From: an uncultured Clostridia bacterium
Lineage (GTDB): Bacteria > Bacillota > Clostridia > Christensenellales > Borkfalkiaceae
Length of the DNA stretch: 8,574 nt
Reading direction: 5' to 3'
Assembly (NCBI GenBank): GCA_947174955.1
Contig: CAMWKX010000044.1
Location: forward strand, 1-8,574
The notes under the pieces were generated by a model that saw nothing but the letters and a program-made list of their open reading frames with translations, ran no database searches and was not told the DNA's origin. Positions 1 to 6,894 of the stretch are shown piece after piece. Within the stretch, counting starts at the first letter, position 1. Each line of letters opens with the position of its first letter. The position numbers and the translations under genes are program-made.

Positions 1-1
1 A

Positions 2-790
2 AGTTATATGGAAAGAGTTGACAAGCTTATGGATGCGATTTCCGTAACAGGCGAAAAGCAGTGCCTCGCGCACACGGTAAAAAGGCGGTTTTCTTTAATA
101 AAGGCAAGCTTGCAGATAGCGGCAAAGCTGTTTTTGCGCAGAAACCACGGCGCGTTGGGCTGTAAATACGTCTACGACAAAGCTCCGCAAAGGCTTTTAA
201 CCGTCTCGCACGAGGAGTTTATGAAAGAAGCGCGCGAGTTTATAAATTCGTATTTCGAAATGTGCGCAAAAGGTAACGACGATATGGTGTACGACCATCT
301 CATATTCCCCGAGCAGAGCAGCGTTGTGGAGCGGTTTTTCGACGACGATTTTCGCCTGATAGTGGTAGACAGAGATCCGCGCGATATCTATATTTCGGAC
401 AAGTACTTTTGGAGCACGGCGAAATTCGGCAATCAGATAATGCCTATGCCGCGCGATATAGACGGCTTCTGCGATTACTGGCTGGCAATGCACGAGCGGG
501 CGAATTTACAGCGCGGACAGAAGAATATTCTTTTCGTACAGTTTGAAGATCTGATTTATAACTACGACCAAACGGTTGAAAAAATCTTTGATTTCTGCGG
601 AATCGAGGGCGGAAGGCATACGCGTAAAAAGCAGATATTCGACCCCGACAAGTCGATAAACAACACACAGGTGTTCAATATTGTCGACGGCGCGGACGTG
701 ATATGCAAACGCATCGAAGAAAAGATGCCCTCGCTGATTTACGATTTTCCGTACGACCGCAGAGCAAAGGCGGAAAACATTTTCGATTGA
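2..790 (+). CDS. Sulfotransferase-like protein, 5' end cut by window edge
   Basis: Probable PAPS-dependent sulfotransferase, which would move a sulfuryl group onto a hydroxyl or amine, here plausibly of a surface glycan. Numbering from the ATG at base 8, residues 119-130 carry the 3'-phosphate-binding motif, VVDRDPRDIYIS, with Arg122 and Ser130 eight residues apart as in classical sulfotransferases. A DKAP segment precedes it near residue 58. Residues 173-200 (NILFVQFEDL followed by a FCGIE helix) match the usual C-terminal half of the fold. The P-loop-like 5'-phosphosulfate motif normally found near the N-terminus is absent. The frame is open to base 2 and the ATG at base 8 has no ribosome binding site, so the true start almost certainly lies upstream of the window. 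licD follows after 13 bp. Family membership is fairly sure; the acceptor, and whether sulfation is really the reaction, are unknown. Confidence 0.72.
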   Translation, partial: SYMERVDKLMDAISVTGEKQCLAHTVKRRFSLIKASLQIAAKLFLRRNHGALGCKYVYDKAPQRLLTVSHEEFMKEAREFINSYFEMCAKGNDDMVYDHLIFPEQSSVVERFFDDDFRLIVVDRDPRDIYISDKYFWSTAKFGNQIMPMPRDIDGFCDYWLAMHERANLQRGQKNILFVQFEDLIYNYDQTVEKIFDFCGIEGGRHTRKKQIFDPDKSINNTQVFNIVDGADVICKRIEEKMPSLIYDFPYDRRAKAENIFD

Positions 791-803
791 TAAAAGGTAC
801 GCA

Positions 804-1592
804 ATGAACGAAACACAACAACGGCTGCTTATAATAGCCGAAGAAATCAAGAGGATATGCGAAAAGCATTCGATAAGATATTTCCTCGATTACGGCTCGC
901 TTTTGGGCGCGGTGCGGCATAAGGGCTTTATACCGTGGGACGACGATATCGACTTCTGTATGCCCCGTCCCGATTACGAGAAATTTACTGAAATCTGCGT
1001 AACCGAGCTTTCGGAGCAGTTTGCACTGCGCACGATAGGCGAGAACAACTATATCTATTATTTCAATAAAGTAGACGATAAAACGACGACTTTAATAGAA
1101 GATTTTAACCGCCACAGCGATTACAGGGGCGGACTGTACGTCGATATATTTCCGCTTGACGGTCTGCCCGCGGGGAAGGCGGCGCAAAAAAGATTTAAGC
1201 GCAGGTGCAAGCGGTTGAGCCTCAGGGCAAACTTAGCGCTCCTCGATTTCAGCGTAAAAAAATATCCCTGGTACAAACGGCTTATAATTTCGCTTTTCAA
1301 GCACGCGGACGGCAGAAAGTATCTTTTAAAGCTCGATAAGCTGCTCAAAAAATACGACTACGAGAGCGCGGAGTACGTTTCGTCGGACATAGTGCACTCA
1401 GACCCCGTGCCGAAAAGTCTGTTCGCCGAGGCGGACGACTACGAATTCGAGGGCGTGACCTTTGCTTCGGTAAAGGACTATGACGGATATTTGACTGCGC
1501 TGTACGGCGACTATATGACGCCGCCCCCGCCCGAAAAGCAGGTCAGCAACCATTACTATACTTTGGATATGAATAAACCTTACACTAAATAA
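804..1592 (+). CDS. LicD family phosphotransferase (candidate AEP/phosphocholine transferase to glycan)
   Basis: LicD-family proteins transfer phosphocholine or a similar group from a CDP/CMP-activated donor to cell-surface carbohydrate. The hallmark nucleotidyltransferase-fold block is intact: GSLLGAVRHKGF at residues 31-42, then IPWDDDID at 43-50 with the acidic metal-binding cluster Asp46-48 and Asp50. The C-terminal YGDYMTPPPP segment (234-243) is also typical. The 262-residue length is normal for the family, and there is no transmembrane segment or signal peptide, consistent with cytoplasmic action. The ATG at 804 follows AAAAGGT (792-798) by 5 bp. The next five genes make and activate 2-aminoethylphosphonate, and no choline uptake or kinase gene is visible. 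The inferred donor is therefore CMP-AEP rather than CDP-choline. The family call is secure; the substrate is inferred from neighbours. Confidence 0.9.
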   Translation: MNETQQRLLIIAEEIKRICEKHSIRYFLDYGSLLGAVRHKGFIPWDDDIDFCMPRPDYEKFTEICVTELSEQFALRTIGENNYIYYFNKVDDKTTTLIEDFNRHSDYRGGLYVDIFPLDGLPAGKAAQKRFKRRCKRLSLRANLALLDFSVKKYPWYKRLIISLFKHADGRKYLLKLDKLLKKYDYESAEYVSSDIVHSDPVPKSLFAEADDYEFEGVTFASVKDYDGYLTALYGDYMTPPPPEKQVSNHYYTLDMNKPYTK

Positions 1593-1596
1593 AGTC

Positions 1597-1602
1597 AGGA
1601 GA
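1597..1602 (+). promoter_or_regulatory. Ribosome binding site of the AEP transaminase gene
   Basis: AGGAGA lies 6 bp upstream of the ATG at 1609 and just past the licD stop codon. It is a near-perfect Shine-Dalgarno sequence and fixes this start. Confidence 0.8.
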
Positions 1603-1608
1603 AATTTT

Positions 1609-2739
1609 ATGGAAATCAAACGCAACGTTTTATTAAACCCGGGTCCTTCGACTACGACCGACACGGTAAAGTTAGCGCAGATAGTGCCCGACATATGCCC
1701 CCGCGAAAAGGAGTTTGCGGGAATGATGAAGAGCATACGCGAAGATCTGGTTAAAATCGTGCACGGCAAGCAGGACGAATACACGGCGGTGCTCTTTTGC
1801 GGCAGCGGCACGATAAATATCGATATCTGTCTCAATTCGCTTCTTCCCGCAGACAAGAAAATTCTCGTAATAAATAACGGCGCGTACAGCACGCGCGCGG
1901 CGGAGGTATGCGCGTACTACAACCTGCCGTATATCGATTTGAAGTTCCCCGTCGACGAGCTTCCCGACCTTAAAAAGGTGGAGGAAACGCTTAGGCAAAA
2001 CCCCGATATCGCGCTGGTGTACACGACTCACAACGAAACGGGCACGGGCATACTCAATCCCATAAGGGAGATAGGCGCGCTCGCGCATAAATACGGCGCA
2101 ATTTTCGTCGTGGATACCACCTCGACATACGCAATGCGCCCGATAAACGTGTACGAGGACAACGTCGATTTCTGTATGGCTTCCGCACAGAAGGGCATTA
2201 TGGCAATGACGGGACTGTCGTTCATAGTCGGCAGGCGCGCGGTCGTCGAGGCGAGCCGTGACTATCCCAAACGCTCGTACTATTGCAATTTATTTCTGCA
2301 ATACGACTTTTTCGAGCGTACGGGCGAAATGCACTTTACGCCGCCCGTGCAGACCATTTACGCAACGGTGCAGGCGCTCAAAGAGTACTTTGCCGAGGGC
2401 GAAGAGGCGAAGTGGGCGCGGCATACCCGCGTCTTCGAGGCGATACACGAGGGGCTTGCAAAGCTCGGCTTTAAAAACGTAATTAAGCGCGAATGGCAGG
2501 CGGGACTGGTCGTTTCGGCGATATATCCCGACGATAAAAACTGGAACTTCGAAAAGGTTCACGACTACTGTTACGAGCGCGGGTTTACCATATATCCCGG
2601 TAAGATCTCGACGACCAACACTTTCAGACTGTGCGCGCTCGGCGCAATCGACGTGCAGGATATCAAAGATTTCTTCGTCGTGTTCGAAGAAGCGCTTAAA
2701 GCTACGGGCGTAATCGTTCCCGTTATCTACAACAAATAA
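1609..2739 (+). CDS. phnW: 2-aminoethylphosphonate--pyruvate transaminase (PhnW/AepZ type)
   Basis: PLP-dependent class V aminotransferase interconverting phosphonoacetaldehyde plus alanine with 2-aminoethylphosphonate plus pyruvate. Visible features in order: the N-terminal LLNPGPSTTT block (residues 8-17), the phosphate-cup GSGT at 65-68, Asp169 in VVDTTSTYA (pyridine-nitrogen contact), Lys195 in SAQKGIMA (Schiff-base lysine) and Arg340 in TFRLCALG (substrate carboxylate/phosphonate). These positions lie within one residue of the Asp168/Lys194/Arg340 set reported for Salmonella PhnW. At 376 residues it is full length. PhnW is catabolic in many bacteria, but the flanking PEP mutase and phosphonopyruvate decarboxylase genes and the absence of a phosphonatase (phnX) argue that it works in the biosynthetic direction, as the third step to AEP. 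The aepX start follows 11 bp after its stop codon. Confidence 0.92.
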   Translation: MEIKRNVLLNPGPSTTTDTVKLAQIVPDICPREKEFAGMMKSIREDLVKIVHGKQDEYTAVLFCGSGTINIDICLNSLLPADKKILVINNGAYSTRAAEVCAYYNLPYIDLKFPVDELPDLKKVEETLRQNPDIALVYTTHNETGTGILNPIREIGALAHKYGAIFVVDTTSTYAMRPINVYEDNVDFCMASAQKGIMAMTGLSFIVGRRAVVEASRDYPKRSYYCNLFLQYDFFERTGEMHFTPPVQTIYATVQALKEYFAEGEEAKWARHTRVFEAIHEGLAKLGFKNVIKREWQAGLVVSAIYPDDKNWNFEKVHDYCYERGFTIYPGKISTTNTFRLCALGAIDVQDIKDFFVVFEEALKATGVIVPVIYNK

Positions 2740-2745
2740 AGGAGA
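2739..2745 (+). promoter_or_regulatory. Ribosome binding site of aepX
   Basis: AAGGAGA starts on the last base of the preceding stop codon and ends 5 bp before the ATG at 2751. It is the strongest Shine-Dalgarno in the cluster. Confidence 0.8.
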
Positions 2746-2750
2746 AAATT

Positions 2751-4052
2751 ATGAAAAAGGTATACACGTGTTTTTGCACGGACGTCATTCACGAGGGGCA
2801 CCTGAATATCATAAACGAGGCTAAAAAATACGGCGAGGTGTACGTTGGCGTGCTCACCGACGAGGCGATGATAAGATTTAACCGCTTTCCCGCCGTGTCG
2901 TTTGAAGAACGCGTAGAAATGGTCAAGGCGATAGAGGGCGTCAAGGAGGTAATCGTTCAGCGCGAGATTATGTACGACAAGGTAATCGGCGAGTTGAAGC
3001 CCGACTATGTTATCCACGGCGACAACTGGAAAAGCGGTACTATGAAAGCCATCCGCGACAACGTGGAAAAGCTTTTAAAGGAGCTGGGCGGCGACAGACA
3101 GATTATCGACGTGCCCTATACCTATAACGAAAACGTTAAGAGGATTGACGCGAAAATCAAGGAAAAGCTGGCTATGCCCGAGTACAGAAGAAAGAGGTTA
3201 AGACAGCTTTTGAAACTGCGCCCGATAGTAAAAACTATCGAGGTGCACAGCGGACTTACGGGACTTATAGCCGAAAAGACGGTGGTCGAGCACAACGGCG
3301 AATTCGACCAGTTCGACGCAATGTGGGTAAGCTCTCTTTGCGATTCGACGGCAAAGGGCAAGCCCGATATAGAGCTTGTCGATATGACTTCGCGTTTCAG
3401 AACCATCGACGACGTAATGGAGGTTACGACCAAGCCCATAATTTTCGACGGCGACACGGGCGGTCTTACCGAGCACTTCGTATACACCGTGCGTTCGCTC
3501 GAACGTATGGGCGTTTCGGCGGTCATCATAGAGGACAAGACGGGCTTGAAGAAGAATTCGCTTTTCGGCACGGAAGTAGCGCAGACGCAGGACACTATCG
3601 AAAACTTCTGCGAGAAAATTGCCGCAGGTAAAAAGGTGCAGCTCACCGACGACTTTATGATTGTCGCGCGTATCGAGAGCCTTATATTGGAGCGCGGAAT
3701 GGAAGACGCACTCGAACGTGCTCACGCGTACGTCAAGGCGGGCGCGGACGGAATTATGATTCACAGCCGCAAGAAAGACCCTGCGGAAATTCTGGAATTC
3801 TGCGATAAATTCCGTGCAGACAATAAGCAAACGCCCATCGTCGTAGTGCCGTCGTCCTTCAACACGATAACGGAGGCGGAGCTTGCCGAGCACGGCGTAA
3901 ACATAGTAATATACGCCAACCAGCTCACGCGCAGCGCCTTCCCCGCAATGGAGCAGACGGCAAAGGACATTTTAAAATATCACAGAGCGCACGAAGTTGA
4001 CTCGCGCCTGCTGCCCATCAAGGACATAATTTCGCTTATCGAGGAACTGTAA
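2751..4052 (+). CDS. aepX: Phosphoenolpyruvate mutase with fused N-terminal cytidylyltransferase-like domain
   Basis: Two domains. Residues 1 to about 140 form a cytidylyltransferase-like nucleotide-binding domain with the HxGH signature HEGH at 14-17 and HGDNWKSG further on. The second signature expected in this fold (G-I-S-S/T-T-x-I) is not recognisable: after VPYT (121-124) comes YNENVKRI. Residues from about 155 to 433 form the PEP mutase/isocitrate-lyase barrel: HSGLTGL (166-172), the metal-site FDGDTGG (232-238) and the catalytic gating loop EDKTGLKKNS (261-270), matching the PepM hallmark EDKx(5)NS and separating it from isocitrate lyase. It rearranges PEP to phosphonopyruvate, the committed C-P bond-forming step, in the cytoplasm. 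Similar fused forms are known from capsule loci. The mutase assignment is very secure; activity of the N-terminal domain is doubtful. The next gene starts 6 bp later. Confidence 0.95.
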   Translation: MKKVYTCFCTDVIHEGHLNIINEAKKYGEVYVGVLTDEAMIRFNRFPAVSFEERVEMVKAIEGVKEVIVQREIMYDKVIGELKPDYVIHGDNWKSGTMKAIRDNVEKLLKELGGDRQIIDVPYTYNENVKRIDAKIKEKLAMPEYRRKRLRQLLKLRPIVKTIEVHSGLTGLIAEKTVVEHNGEFDQFDAMWVSSLCDSTAKGKPDIELVDMTSRFRTIDDVMEVTTKPIIFDGDTGGLTEHFVYTVRSLERMGVSAVIIEDKTGLKKNSLFGTEVAQTQDTIENFCEKIAAGKKVQLTDDFMIVARIESLILERGMEDALERAHAYVKAGADGIMIHSRKKDPAEILEFCDKFRADNKQTPIVVVPSSFNTITEAELAEHGVNIVIYANQLTRSAFPAMEQTAKDILKYHRAHEVDSRLLPIKDIISLIEEL

Positions 4053-4058
4053 AAGAGT

Positions 4059-4754
4059 ATGGCAAACGCAATTATAATGGCGTCTGGCCTGGGAACGCGT
4101 ATGCGCCCTTTGACCGAAAAAACGCCTAAACCGCTCATAAAGGTGTTGGGCAAGCCTATGGTCGAAAGCGTAATCGACGCGCTCAACGAAATAAACGCAG
4201 AGCATATTTACGTAGTCGTCGGCTATCTCAAAGAACAGTTCGGGTATCTTACAAAAAAGTATAACAACGTAAGTTTAATAGAAAACCCCGATTATGAAAG
4301 GGTGAACAACATATCATCTATATATTATGCGCGGGATATACTTTTAAAGGGTAGTACCTATATCTGCGAGGCGGATTTGTACGTTGCAAACCGAAAACTG
4401 TTCTGCGCCGATTTAGCGCAGTCAGTCTATTTCGGCAAGTTCGTTAAAGGATATTCGGGCGACTGGGTGTTCGACACCGACGAAAACGGGCTTATTACGC
4501 GCGTCGGCAAGTGCGGTACGGATTTATACAATATGGTAGGTTTATCGTATTTCACCGCCGCGGACGCTAAGGTTTTATCTGAAAAAATCGGGCAGGCATA
4601 CGGCGTAGAAGGGTACGAGAAACTGTTCTGGGACGACGTTGTAAACGACAATCTGTCGGTGCTGAAACTGCGCGTTCACGTGGTGGGAACGGACGACATT
4701 TACGAGATTGACACGGTTGAAGAACTGAAAGCCATAAACGGCGGGGAAGAATAA
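4059..4754 (+). CDS. LicC-like nucleotidyltransferase, probable CTP:2-aminoethylphosphonate cytidylyltransferase
   Basis: Sugar-nucleotidyltransferase fold with an intact N-terminal signature, SGLGTRMRPLTEKTPKPL at residues 9-26 (GxGTR loop for the nucleotide, Lys for the phosphate). The rest resembles pneumococcal LicC (CTP:phosphocholine cytidylyltransferase) closely: VGYLKEQFGYL, ICEADLYV in place of the LicC metal-binding IDADNYL region, WDDVVNDN, and IYEID near the C-terminus. The 231-residue length fits LicC. Lying between AEP-making genes and downstream of a LicD transferase, its likely product is CMP-AEP, as reported for PntC-type enzymes of phosphonate pathways. Phosphocholine activation remains an alternative. 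The ATG at 4059 is 6 bp after the aepX stop with only a weak AAAGAG upstream, so translational coupling is likely. Only 3 bp separate it from the next gene. Confidence 0.88.
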   Translation: MANAIIMASGLGTRMRPLTEKTPKPLIKVLGKPMVESVIDALNEINAEHIYVVVGYLKEQFGYLTKKYNNVSLIENPDYERVNNISSIYYARDILLKGSTYICEADLYVANRKLFCADLAQSVYFGKFVKGYSGDWVFDTDENGLITRVGKCGTDLYNMVGLSYFTAADAKVLSEKIGQAYGVEGYEKLFWDDVVNDNLSVLKLRVHVVGTDDIYEIDTVEELKAINGGEE

Positions 4755-4757
4755 AAT

Positions 4758-5870
4758 ATGAAAATCGAAAGTTTTATCAAGGCGTTGAACGCCGACTTTT
4801 TCACGGGAGTGCCCGATTCGCAGCTTAAATCGCTGTGCGACTATCTTGTCAACACGTACGGCACGGATATAAAACACCACATAATAGCCGCTAACGAGGG
4901 CAACTGCGCGGCGATAGCGGCGGGATATCATCTCGCGACGGGGAAGGTGCCCGTCGTGTATATGCAGAACAGCGGCGAGGGTAATATTATCAACCCCGTG
5001 GCTTCTTTAATGAACGACAAGGTTTACGCAATACCCTGCATTTTCGTTGTCGGCTGGCGCGGCGAACCGGGTGTTCACGACGAGCCTCAGCACGTATATC
5101 AGGGCGAGGTGACCGTTAAGCTTTTGGAGGATATGGACGTTAAGGCGTTCGTTGTCGATAAGAGCACGAACGACGGCGACCTCGGCGGGATGGTAAAAGA
5201 GGCGCAAGCCGTTTTATCGAACGGAAAGCAGGTTGCGTTCGTCATTAAGAAGGGTGCGCTGGAATACGCGGAAAAAGTCAAGTACTCGAACGCCAACGCT
5301 ATGAGCCGCGAAGAAATAATCAGGCACATAGTCGCGGTCAGCGGCGAAGACCCCATCGTTTCAACGACGGGCAAGGCTTCGAGGGAATTGTTCGAAATAC
5401 GCGAGGCTAACGGACAGGGGCACGGCTACGACTTTTTAACGGTCGGTTCTATGGGACACAGTTCGTCGATTGCGCTGGGAATTGCCATTCAGAAACCTGA
5501 CAAAAAGGTGTGGTGTGTGGACGGCGACGGTGCGGCGCTTATGCATATGGGTTCGATGGCTGTTATGGGAGCAGCCTCGCCTTCCAACCTCGTGCATATC
5601 GTCATAAACAACGGCGCGCACGAAACGGTGGGCGGTATGCCGACGGTTGCGGGCAAGATAGATTTGACGGGCGTAGCCAAGGCGTGCGGCTATAAGAGCG
5701 CGGTAAGGGTGGAAAGCTTTGCCGAACTCGACGCCGAGTTAAATAAGGCAAAGGCGCGCAAAGAGTTATCGTTTATCGAGGTGCTGTGCGCGATAGGTTC
5801 GCGTGCCGATCTGGGACGTCCCACGACGACACCCGTACAGAACAAGACCGACTTTATGAAAAATCTGTAA
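4758..5870 (+). CDS. aepY: Phosphonopyruvate decarboxylase
   Basis: Thiamine diphosphate-dependent enzyme that decarboxylates phosphonopyruvate to phosphonoacetaldehyde. This irreversible step pulls the unfavourable PEP mutase equilibrium forward. Visible features: FFTGVPDSQL at the N-terminus, NEGNCAAIAAGYHLATGK with the catalytic thiamine-activating Glu47, the MQNSGEGNIINP block, GWRGEPGVHDEPQHV typical of this subfamily, and the C-terminal diphosphate/Mg-binding motif running from GDG (256-258) to NN (284-285). At 370 residues it is the usual size for Ppd, shorter than pyruvate decarboxylases because the central domain is missing. The start at 4758 is preceded by GGGGAAG inside the end of the previous gene, so the two are probably coupled. 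Sulfopyruvate decarboxylase is a relative, but PEP mutase and AEP transaminase next door settle the assignment. Confidence 0.94.
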   Translation: MKIESFIKALNADFFTGVPDSQLKSLCDYLVNTYGTDIKHHIIAANEGNCAAIAAGYHLATGKVPVVYMQNSGEGNIINPVASLMNDKVYAIPCIFVVGWRGEPGVHDEPQHVYQGEVTVKLLEDMDVKAFVVDKSTNDGDLGGMVKEAQAVLSNGKQVAFVIKKGALEYAEKVKYSNANAMSREEIIRHIVAVSGEDPIVSTTGKASRELFEIREANGQGHGYDFLTVGSMGHSSSIALGIAIQKPDKKVWCVDGDGAALMHMGSMAVMGAASPSNLVHIVINNGAHETVGGMPTVAGKIDLTGVAKACGYKSAVRVESFAELDAELNKAKARKELSFIEVLCAIGSRADLGRPTTTPVQNKTDFMKNL

Positions 5871-5874
5871 TAAT

Positions 5875-5881
5875 TGAGGAG
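5875..5881 (+). promoter_or_regulatory. Ribosome binding site for the GTG-started glycosyltransferase
   Basis: TGAGGAG lies 11 bp ahead of GTG 5893. The spacing is a little long, but an in-frame stop (TGA 5875-5877) and no other start codon in between leave GTG 5893 as the only sensible start. Confidence 0.6.
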
Positions 5882-5892
5882 TACAGGCGTCT

Positions 5893-6882
5893 GTGAAATT
5901 TACGGTTGTAATACCCGTATATAACGGTGAAAAATTTATAGAGCGTTCGATACTGTCCGTATTAAATCAGTCGTACGTCGACGTCGAGCTGATCGTTGTA
6001 AACGACGGGTCAACCGACGGAACGGAGGACGTAGTCAACAGGGTAATAAAGGATAACGCCGAAAGAAAAATAATCTATAAAAGAATTGAAAACAGCGGAC
6101 CTTCGACTGCGCGGAATGAGGGTATCGGATTAGCGCAGGGCGACTATATTTGTTTTCTGGATTCGGACGACCAGTACGATAAAAATCTGTTTACGGATTT
6201 ATCAAACGTTTTAAACGGAGAAGACGTGTGCTTTTTCGGCTGGGAGGAAATAGACGAGAAGAGCGGCGAAAAGGTGTTTAAATATGAAGACCGCTTCGGT
6301 TATCCCGACGGTGTAATATCGGGTAAGGAAGCCGCCATTTTAAAATTCGAACATAAAATCTGGCTCTGCAATTGCAACGAAGTTTATTCTCTGGACTTAC
6401 TCAAAAGAAATAATATCCGCTATTTGGAAGGAGTATATTCGGGTGAAGATACGAATTTTATTTATAAGTGTTTACTGAGTTCGGACAAAGTTATTTCTTT
6501 ACGCAGGGACTATTTTATCAATTATATCAGATCGGATTCTTTGATGCACGCCTCGTTTTCGACGCGTTGCTTAACGAGTTTCTATGCCGGCAGAGACCTT
6601 TATGATTTTGCGGTTAAAAATAACTTCGAACCGCAAATTTGCGACGCTATGTTTACGGATTACTATTACACCGGGATATCCGTTGCTAAGCGCATTGCGC
6701 GGTCGTTAAAATGGTATCAAGGATTTAAATTTATTAAGTATTGTAAAAAATATATTCCGAAAATAAAAAAAGAACGAAAACTTATACTGTCCAAAAAAGA
6801 GCTTAACGAAAACAGAGCTTTCAGGTGTAAGCTTTTATTTTTCTTAATGTACAAGTTTTACGTTTACAGAAGGGATAAGTGA
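5893..6882 (+). CDS. Family 2 glycosyltransferase
   Basis: GT-A fold, GT2-type glycosyltransferase that would add one sugar from a nucleotide donor to a growing surface glycan at the cytoplasmic membrane face. The N-terminal third is textbook: VVIPVYNGE (5-13), VVNDGSTDG (35-43, Asp38 for the nucleotide), SGPSTARNEG, and FLDSDD with the DxD metal site at 90-92. The C-terminal part is lysine/arginine and aromatic rich with no obvious transmembrane helix, suggesting peripheral membrane attachment. Length (329) is normal. It begins with GTG. Base composition drops towards the 3' end (10 G/C of 60 at 6721-6780), unlike the phosphonate genes, which is common for exchangeable glycosyltransferases. 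It is the last gene of the cluster, ending 12 bp from the stop of the opposing permease gene. Donor and acceptor sugars cannot be read from sequence. Confidence 0.9.
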   Translation: MKFTVVIPVYNGEKFIERSILSVLNQSYVDVELIVVNDGSTDGTEDVVNRVIKDNAERKIIYKRIENSGPSTARNEGIGLAQGDYICFLDSDDQYDKNLFTDLSNVLNGEDVCFFGWEEIDEKSGEKVFKYEDRFGYPDGVISGKEAAILKFEHKIWLCNCNEVYSLDLLKRNNIRYLEGVYSGEDTNFIYKCLLSSDKVISLRRDYFINYIRSDSLMHASFSTRCLTSFYAGRDLYDFAVKNNFEPQICDAMFTDYYYTGISVAKRIARSLKWYQGFKFIKYCKKYIPKIKKERKLILSKKELNENRAFRCKLLFFLMYKFYVYRRDK

Positions 6883-6894
6883 GCGTAGGCGGGT

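Noticed and set aside
506..850. Minus-strand open frame spanning the sulfotransferase/licD junction
   Set aside because: It overlaps two better supported genes and has no recognisable domain.
1609..2739. PhnW as part of a phosphonate degradation operon
   Set aside because: No phosphonoacetaldehyde hydrolase, C-P lyase or phosphonate transporter is present, and PEP mutase and phosphonopyruvate decarboxylase are, so the biosynthetic direction fits.
3198..3893. 231-codon open frame on the minus strand inside aepX
   Set aside because: It is antisense to the conserved PEP mutase domain, whose hallmark motifs are on the + strand. The product resembles no family and has no ribosome binding site.
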